From an uncultured Prevotella sp. (GTDB lineage: Bacteria > Bacteroidota > Bacteroidia > Bacteroidales > Bacteroidaceae), in contig UQFS01000020.1 in the NCBI GenBank assembly GCA_900540375.1, positions 1-64,000 on the forward strand: a stretch of 64,000 bases of DNA, given 5' to 3'. The translations under genes and the position numbers were made by a program. The notes beneath the pieces are model-generated. The model worked only from the letters and a program-made list of their open reading frames with translations, did no database searches and had not been told where the DNA came from. Of the stretch, positions 58,412 to 64,000 are shown in pieces. Each line of letters opens with the position of its first letter. The first letter of the stretch is position 1.

Positions 58412-59665
58412 GTGAAAATAATAAGGTATTTTTGCATCGTGAAACGTTTAAAACGACATTTACGAGTTGTTTTTCTCACTGTTTTGGTTTTCTTAACGAC
58501 ATCCATTCGGGCACAAGAAGCGACACCGAGACAGCTGCAAGAGATGGACAGTGTGGAGATTGGACTGCTCACCTGTTCTCCGGGAAAAGAGATCTACAGC
58601 TTATACGGACATACAACCATCCGGGTTCGCGATGCGGCCACGGGGCAAGACGTAGCGGTCAACTACGGCCTGTTTAATTATCATACACCCCATTTCATCC
58701 CTCGCTTCGTCTTTGGACTCTGCGACTACGAAATGGGGATCTACCCTTTTGAACTCTTTATGGAGGAATATACTGAAGAGGGAAGGGGAGTGATTGAGCA
58801 GCGCATCAACCTCACACGACAGGAGAAACTTGACATCATCAATGCGCTGACCTTCAACGCCAGACCCGAGAACAAGGTCTACCACTACAATTTTTTCTAT
58901 GACAACTGCTCATCGAGAGCGCGAGACATGATTGTCGACCATATCCATGGTCATGTGGGCTATCGGGTCAATGTGTCCGTGACGAGCTCCTACCGTATGA
59001 TGGTGCATCAGTGGGACGAACAGCATCCGTGGGACTGCTTCGGCTGTGATCTGCTGTTGGGCGTGAATGCCGACCGAAAGACGACTTTGCGTCAGCAGCA
59101 GTTTCTTCCCGATTCTCTGCGAGCCTCCTTTGCTACGGCAAAAGTCTTCCGCGAGCATCAGCCTCCTGTCAACCTCGTGGACAGTACATGGACGGCGCTT
59201 GAAGCCCAGGCTCCCGAGACGGATAGGTCCTTCTTTGATGTCTTCACGCCGCGGGTGGCTATTTCTATATTGACGTTGCTCGTAGTGCTGGCCAGTGTGA
59301 GTGAGTATCATAAGAAAAAGATCTATTGGGGCATCGACCTCGCTCTGTTGTTGGTCGACGGGTTGGCTGGTCTTGTATTGTTCCTCATGATCTTCTCCAA
59401 ACATCCGACTGTCAGTCTCAACTTACAGATACTGTTGCTCAATCCTCTGTCGCTCGTCGGCCTTTATTCAGTGATCAAAAAGAGTAGGAGAGGACAGTAC
59501 AGCAAGTGGTTGACGATGTTTGCAGTTTGTATTTTGCTGTTCTTCATTGGTAACTTCCTGCAAGACTATGCTTCGGGAATGAACATATTGGCATTATGTT
59601 TGTTGGATAGGTGTGTCGTCAACTATGTGGTTCGCTTTAAGGGCAACAACGTATTAACAAGATAG
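58412..59665 (+). CDS. DUF4105 membrane protein
   Basis: 417 residues from GTG 58412; a GTG at 58439 gives MKRLKRHLRVVFLTVLVFLT, a textbook signal peptide, and may be the true start because TATTTTTG at 58427-58434 looks like a -7 element just before it. The periplasmic DUF4105 domain (about 45-280) has LYGHTTIRVRD, NYGLFNYHTPHFI and FFYDNCSSRARDM, resembling a cysteine-peptidase-like fold (Cys in NCSS). It is followed by four C-terminal membrane helices. Function unknown. Confidence 0.78.
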   Translation: MKIIRYFCIVKRLKRHLRVVFLTVLVFLTTSIRAQEATPRQLQEMDSVEIGLLTCSPGKEIYSLYGHTTIRVRDAATGQDVAVNYGLFNYHTPHFIPRFVFGLCDYEMGIYPFELFMEEYTEEGRGVIEQRINLTRQEKLDIINALTFNARPENKVYHYNFFYDNCSSRARDMIVDHIHGHVGYRVNVSVTSSYRMMVHQWDEQHPWDCFGCDLLLGVNADRKTTLRQQQFLPDSLRASFATAKVFREHQPPVNLVDSTWTALEAQAPETDRSFFDVFTPRVAISILTLLVVLASVSEYHKKKIYWGIDLALLLVDGLAGLVLFLMIFSKHPTVSLNLQILLLNPLSLVGLYSVIKKSRRGQYSKWLTMFAVCILLFFIGNFLQDYASGMNILALCLLDRCVVNYVVRFKGNNVLTR

Positions 59666-59686
59666 TAACAAGAAAATAACAGAAGA

Positions 59687-61090
59687 ATGAGATATTTAGC
59701 TTTCATTATCGCTGCGCTGACATCCGCTGAGATGCAGGCCTTCGGGCTTGCACCGCGGCTGGTGGTCAATGTGACCATCGACCAGCTGCGCACCGACTAT
59801 ATGGAGGCTTTCTATCCCCTCTACGGTCAGGGCGGTTTCCGCCGCCTCATGCAGCAGGGACTGGTGTATGAGGGCGGTCGCTATCCTTTCACTCCCGTCG
59901 ACCGCTCGTCGGCCACTGCTACGCTGTCGTCCGGCGCCACTCCTTATCTTCATGGCATCGTTGGTACCCAATGGCTCGACCGCTCTACGCTACGTCCTGT
60001 CAACTGTGTGGCTGACGAGAAGTATGGTAATTCTCCGCAACGCCTGCTGACATCCACTTTGGGCGATGAGCTCAAGATGAGCAGCAACGGCACGGCTATT
60101 GTCTACAGTTTCTCCCAGGATAAGGAGTCTGCCATTTTGTCGGCCGGACATGCTGCCGATGGCGCTTTTTGGATGGGAGATAATGGCACGTGGACGGGCA
60201 CTAAATATTATAGTACTTCATTGCCTGCTTGGCTCAAAGCCTACAATACGTTACACTCTCAACAGGGTCGGACTGCGGCGCTGGCCAATGATAACGTGGT
60301 GTCGGTGTCTCTGCAAGCTGTGGCTTCTGCGTCAATGGGTCGCGACGAGATGCCCGACCTGCTCTATGTCACCTTGTCGGCAGCACGTGCCAAAGGTAAG
60401 GAAAACGAGAGCTGGCAGACGTGTATGGAGAGTGTCTATATGCAGCTCGACCATACGCTGGCTACGCTCATCTCGGGTGTGGAGCAGCAAGTGGGCAAAG
60501 ACAAGGTGCTGTTTGTGGTCACCTCCACGGGCTACTCTGACGAGGCCCGCAAGGATTTGGATAAATATCGTGTACCTTCAGGTACTTTCTATATCAATCG
60601 TACGGCTAATTTGCTCAACATGTATCTTAGCGCCATCTATGGCCAAGGCAGATATGCGGAGCAGTGCTATGGTAATGAGATGTATCTCAACCATAAACTC
60701 ATTGAGCAGAAGAGACTTTCAATGAAAGAGATTCTTGGCCGTAGTCAGGACTTCCTCATTCAGAATGCTGGCGTCGCCGATGTCTATACCAGCGAGCGTC
60801 TTATGGCCGGCAATAACGACATTCTCAAGATCCGCAACGGATACAACCCCACCAACTGCGGTGACATCATCATTGATGTGGCATCGGGATGGAAGCTGCT
60901 CAACGAAGAGACCCAGCAAGTCATCTACAGCAGTGCCGGCTTTATGCCTTTCCCCATTATTTTCTTGGGAAGCAATATGCCCCATGAGGTCGTCAAGACA
61001 CCCGTGAACGTAGATTGTGTAGCTTCCACCGTGGCAAAGGCCATCCGCATCAGAGCACCCAATGCCTGCGCCACTGCTCCCTTGTTCTAA
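59687..61090 (+). CDS. Alkaline-phosphatase-fold protein, probably catalytically dead
   Basis: 467 residues with a signal-like N terminus (MRYLAFIIAALTSAEMQA). The fold is that of PafA-type phosphatases: RLVVNVTIDQLRTDYMEAFYP (Asp32 conserved), LSSGATPYLHGIVGTQWLD and PFPIIFLG near the end. The usual Thr nucleophile site has DRSSAT, the Asp/His metal site reads LSAARAKG (about 230-237), the DHG site reads TSTGYS (about 278) and the C-terminal His is replaced in SSAGFMPFP. Only one metal ligand remains, so a binding rather than hydrolytic role is inferred. secA follows 150 bases downstream. Confidence 0.82.
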   Translation: MRYLAFIIAALTSAEMQAFGLAPRLVVNVTIDQLRTDYMEAFYPLYGQGGFRRLMQQGLVYEGGRYPFTPVDRSSATATLSSGATPYLHGIVGTQWLDRSTLRPVNCVADEKYGNSPQRLLTSTLGDELKMSSNGTAIVYSFSQDKESAILSAGHAADGAFWMGDNGTWTGTKYYSTSLPAWLKAYNTLHSQQGRTAALANDNVVSVSLQAVASASMGRDEMPDLLYVTLSAARAKGKENESWQTCMESVYMQLDHTLATLISGVEQQVGKDKVLFVVTSTGYSDEARKDLDKYRVPSGTFYINRTANLLNMYLSAIYGQGRYAEQCYGNEMYLNHKLIEQKRLSMKEILGRSQDFLIQNAGVADVYTSERLMAGNNDILKIRNGYNPTNCGDIIIDVASGWKLLNEETQQVIYSSAGFMPFPIIFLGSNMPHEVVKTPVNVDCVASTVAKAIRIRAPNACATAPLF

Positions 61091-61176
61091 GCTCCCGTTG
61101 GATGCTCCAAGGGGAATTGTCTCCACCTAAAGCGTAAATATATAGTAAATGGTGGTAATAATTCTGAAAATCTTAT

Positions 61177-61184
61177 TAATTTTG
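61177..61184 (+). promoter_or_regulatory. Promoter -7 element of secA
   Basis: TAATTTTG fits TAnnTTTG, 56 bases before the start; -33 element not clear. Confidence 0.5.
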
Positions 61185-61240
61185 CAAGGGCGACTCGTTC
61201 GCTCTCTATTCCTTATTGTAATAAATAACAGACAAGATAA

Positions 61241-64000
61241 ATGAATTTCAACAAAATCTTAAAGTCGCTCTTCGGCGATAAGTCAAGCCGTGATATGAAG
61301 CTCATCCAGCCGTTGGTGGAGAAAGTGAAGCAAGCATATCCCGATATCGCCAAGTTGAGCAATGATGAGCTCCGCGCCAAGTCAAAGGAGATCCGCGACT
61401 ATGTGCAGGGAGCTGCAAAGCCCTATCAGGAAAAAATCGCTGAGCTCAAGGCAAAGATTGAGGAGACTCCTATCGATGAGCGTGAGCCGATCTTCAACGA
61501 GATCGATAAGCAAGACAAGGAGATGCTCGATGCTTTAGAGAAAGCCCTCAACGAGGTGATGCCTGTTGCTTTCAGCATTGTCAAGGACACAGCACGCCGC
61601 TTCTCCGAGAACGAGGAGACTGTGGTCTCCGCTACGGATTTCGACCGTGAGCTCGCAGCCAACCCTGCCAATGACTTCATCACCATCGACGGTGATAAGG
61701 CAATCTATCACAATGAGTGGACAGCTGGTGGCAACAAGATCAAGTGGAACATGGTTCACTACGACGTGCAACTCTTCGGTGGTATCGCTCTCCATCAGGG
61801 TAAGATCGCTGAGATGGCCACTGGTGAGGGTAAGACCCTTGTGGGTACCCTGCCCGTATTCCTCAATGCCTTGGCCGGCAACGGTGTGCACATGGTCACC
61901 GTCAACGACTATCTGGCTAAGCGTGACTCTGAGTGGATGGGACCGCTCTATGAGTTCCACGGACTCTCTGTCGATTGTATTGACAAGCATCAGCCCAATT
62001 CTCCTGCACGGCGCAAGGCTTATCAGGCCGACATCACCTTCGGTACCAACAACGAGTTTGGTTTCGATTATCTGCGTGACAATATGGCTCTGTCGCCAAG
62101 CGACTTGGTGCAGCGCCGACACAATTATGCCATCGTCGATGAGGTTGACTCCGTGCTCATCGATGATGCCCGTACCCCGCTGATCATCTCCGGTCCTATC
62201 CCCAAGGGAGACGACCAGATGTATGAAGAGTATCAGCCGTTGGTGGAGCGCCTCTATGAGGTGCAGCGCAAGCAGGCTACCGAGCTCTTGGCTGAGGCTC
62301 GACAGAAGATCACTGAGGGACGTGAGAAAAACGATCAGAAGGAGATAGAGGATGGATTCCTCAGTCTCTTCCGCTCTTACAAGGCACTGCCTAAGAACAA
62401 GGCGCTTATCAAATATCTCTCTGAGGAAGGTATCAAGGCCGGTCTGCAGAAGACCGAGGAGATCTATATGGAGAACAATAACCGACTGATGCCCAAGGCC
62501 GTCGAGCCGCTCTATTTCGTTGTCGACGAGAAGCTCAACAGTGCAGACCTCACCGACAAGGGTACCGACTGGCTCTCCAAGCAGGTCAACGATAGAAACC
62601 TCTTTGTGCTCCCCGACATTGCTGCTGAGCTTTCTGCACTTGAGGGGGATAAGGCGCTGAGCGACCAGGATCGTCTCGATAAGAAGGACGACCTGCTCAA
62701 TCACTATGCTGTTCAGAGCGATAGAGTACATACGTTGCAGCAGCTGTTAAAGGCCTACACCATGTTCAATAAGGACGACGAATATGTCGTCATGGACGGT
62801 GAGGTGAAGATTGTCGACGAGCAGACCGGACGTATCATGGAGGGACGCCGCTGGAGCGACGGACTCCATCAGGCTATCGAGGCCAAGGAGCACGTCAAGG
62901 TGGAGGCTGCCACACAGACCTTTGCCACCATCACGCTGCAGAACTACTTCCGTATGTATCACAAGCTTGCCGGTATGACTGGTACCGCCAGCACCGAAGC
63001 CGGTGAGTTCTGGGATATCTATAAACTTGATGTAGTCGAGATTCCTACCAACAAGCCTGTCATCCGCAACGATATGGATGACCGCGTCTATAAGACCAAT
63101 CGTGAGAAATACCGTGCTGTCATCGAGGAGATCGAGAACATGCGTGTGCAGGGCCGTCCGAGCCTGGTGGGTACAACATCGGTCGAGATCAGTGAGCTGC
63201 TCTCCAAGATGCTGACCATGCGTAAGATTCCTCATCAGGTTCTCAACGCCAAGCTCCATCAGAAGGAGGCCATGATCGTTGCAGAGGCCGGTAAGAGCAC
63301 TAGGGGTATGGTGTGGGTGGCCAGCGACGGCCGTGCCTTCACCGACAAGCCTACCACGCTGCGCTATGAGCAGCAGCTCATTGACGCCGCCGACAAAGGT
63401 GCCAAGGGCGCTGACGGAAACCTTAAAGGGCAGAGGGCCGAGGATAATATCCACAATGAGGAGCGTATGCTCGGTGCCGTCACTATCGCCACCAACATGG
63501 CAGGTCGTGGTACAGATATCAAGCTTTCACCTGAGGTTAAGAATGCAGGTGGTCTTGCCATCATCGGTACCACACGTCATGAGAGCCGGCGTGTCGACCG
63601 CCAGTTGCGTGGTCGTGCCGGACGTCAGGGTGACCCGGGTTCCTCTGTTTTCTACGTCTCTTTGGAGGACGACTTGATGCGTAAGTTCGGTTCTGAGCGC
63701 ATTGCCAAGGTCATGGACCGCCTCGGTTTCGAGGATGGCGAGCGTATCGAGAGTCCGATGATCTCACACAGCATCGAGCGCGCACAAAAGAAAGTCGAGG
63801 AGAATAACTTCGGTATCCGTAAGCATTTGCTCGAATACGATGATGTGATGAACAAGCAGCGTAGCGTCATTTACGAGAAGCGCCGCCATGCCCTTATGGG
63901 TGAGCGTATCGGTATGGACATCGCCAACGTGCTTTGGGACCGTGTGGTCAACATCATCGAGAACAACGACTATAAAGGTGCCAAAGAGAGCTTCTTCGAG
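61241..64000 (+). CDS. secA: Protein translocase ATPase SecA, 3' part beyond the window
   Basis: Drives preprotein export through SecYEG. 920 codons are visible, open to the window end; Bacteroidetes SecA is about 1100 residues. N terminus MNFNKILKSLFGDKSSRDMK, an early charged insertion (about 48-105) typical of the phylum, Walker A MATGEGKTL, DEVDSVLIDDARTPLI (motif II), preprotein cross-linking domain, and the second motor domain with IATNMAGRGTDI and QLRGRAGRQGDPG. Residues ~686-744 form an insertion directly before GAVTIATNMAGRG. The ATG is set by family alignment. Confidence 0.95.
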   Translation, partial: MNFNKILKSLFGDKSSRDMKLIQPLVEKVKQAYPDIAKLSNDELRAKSKEIRDYVQGAAKPYQEKIAELKAKIEETPIDEREPIFNEIDKQDKEMLDALEKALNEVMPVAFSIVKDTARRFSENEETVVSATDFDRELAANPANDFITIDGDKAIYHNEWTAGGNKIKWNMVHYDVQLFGGIALHQGKIAEMATGEGKTLVGTLPVFLNALAGNGVHMVTVNDYLAKRDSEWMGPLYEFHGLSVDCIDKHQPNSPARRKAYQADITFGTNNEFGFDYLRDNMALSPSDLVQRRHNYAIVDEVDSVLIDDARTPLIISGPIPKGDDQMYEEYQPLVERLYEVQRKQATELLAEARQKITEGREKNDQKEIEDGFLSLFRSYKALPKNKALIKYLSEEGIKAGLQKTEEIYMENNNRLMPKAVEPLYFVVDEKLNSADLTDKGTDWLSKQVNDRNLFVLPDIAAELSALEGDKALSDQDRLDKKDDLLNHYAVQSDRVHTLQQLLKAYTMFNKDDEYVVMDGEVKIVDEQTGRIMEGRRWSDGLHQAIEAKEHVKVEAATQTFATITLQNYFRMYHKLAGMTGTASTEAGEFWDIYKLDVVEIPTNKPVIRNDMDDRVYKTNREKYRAVIEEIENMRVQGRPSLVGTTSVEISELLSKMLTMRKIPHQVLNAKLHQKEAMIVAEAGKSTRGMVWVASDGRAFTDKPTTLRYEQQLIDAADKGAKGADGNLKGQRAEDNIHNEERMLGAVTIATNMAGRGTDIKLSPEVKNAGGLAIIGTTRHESRRVDRQLRGRAGRQGDPGSSVFYVSLEDDLMRKFGSERIAKVMDRLGFEDGERIESPMISHSIERAQKKVEENNFGIRKHLLEYDDVMNKQRSVIYEKRRHALMGERIGMDIANVLWDRVVNIIENNDYKGAKESFFE

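Noticed and set aside
61535..62731. 398-codon open frame antisense to secA
   Set aside because: Shadow frame; secA motifs are continuous on the plus strand.

Overview
The window looks like chromosomal DNA of a Bacteroidales bacterium, most likely a Prevotella-type species. Reasons: many promoters fit the Bacteroidetes pattern TTTG-N(18-21)-TAnnTTTG, starts mostly lack Shine-Dalgarno sequences, and the gene families are typical (Gld proteins, DUF4494, DUF2582, DUF4105, DUF6057, a GT3-type glycogen synthase, ATP synthase order D-C-x-B-E-F-H-A-G). I see no phage, insertion sequence, integrase or CRISPR array. Almost everything is core metabolism or envelope biology.

Layout. 1-103: tail of a 5S rRNA, so an rRNA operon lies to the left. 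305-2345: kdsB, divergent from a MORN-repeat protein. 2380-5642: glycogen branching enzyme and a DUF6057 membrane protein. 5848-6825: pfkA. 7023-14155: complete F-type ATP synthase operon. 14283-19157: a small secreted protein, then glycogen synthase and glycogen phosphorylase, which complete the glycogen set. 19666-23733: tRNA-Gly, a conserved protein, ssb, gldE, a phosphopantetheinyl transferase and a GldB lipoprotein. 23723-33904: TPR protein and 5'-nucleotidase (minus strand), uvrA, a glycosyltransferase, two related TPR proteins and a DEAD-box helicase. 33905-34781: gene-free stretch with a 22-bp tandem repeat block. 34860-38824: serC, serA, DUF1015 and a YigZ protein. 38934-45995: plasmid-type replication initiator, DUF4494, YggS, purA, hisS, aspS. 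46183-46859: two small winged-helix-like proteins. 46982-51294: aromatic amino acid operon (minus strand). 51337-58284: a small TPR-like protein, an outer-membrane-like protein and an envelope cluster (PpiD-like foldase, CNNM/CBS protein, LptC, beta-barrel protein). 58412-64000: DUF4105 protein, a degenerate alkaline-phosphatase-fold protein and secA, which runs off the right edge.

The best find is a translational attenuator ahead of the aromatic operon (51075-51294, minus strand). A consensus promoter is followed by an unannotated 24-codon ORF containing RYYYFYF. After it come a terminator hairpin with a U-run and a competing perfect 9-bp antiterminator pairing whose upstream arm lies inside the last leader codons. 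Ribosome stalling on Tyr/Phe codons would leave that arm free and allow read-through into pheA, an aminotransferase, DAHP synthase-chorismate mutase and tyrA.

Other points to check: DUF1015 with a SerK-like DGHHR motif next to serC-serA; SerA with Lys where the catalytic His should be; a phosphatase-fold protein that has lost nearly all metal ligands; a 59-residue insertion in SecA; the 22-bp repeat block with its 14-bp inverted repeat; and a 23-bp perfect hairpin after serA. No searches were run. Family names come from recognised motifs and are inference where stated.
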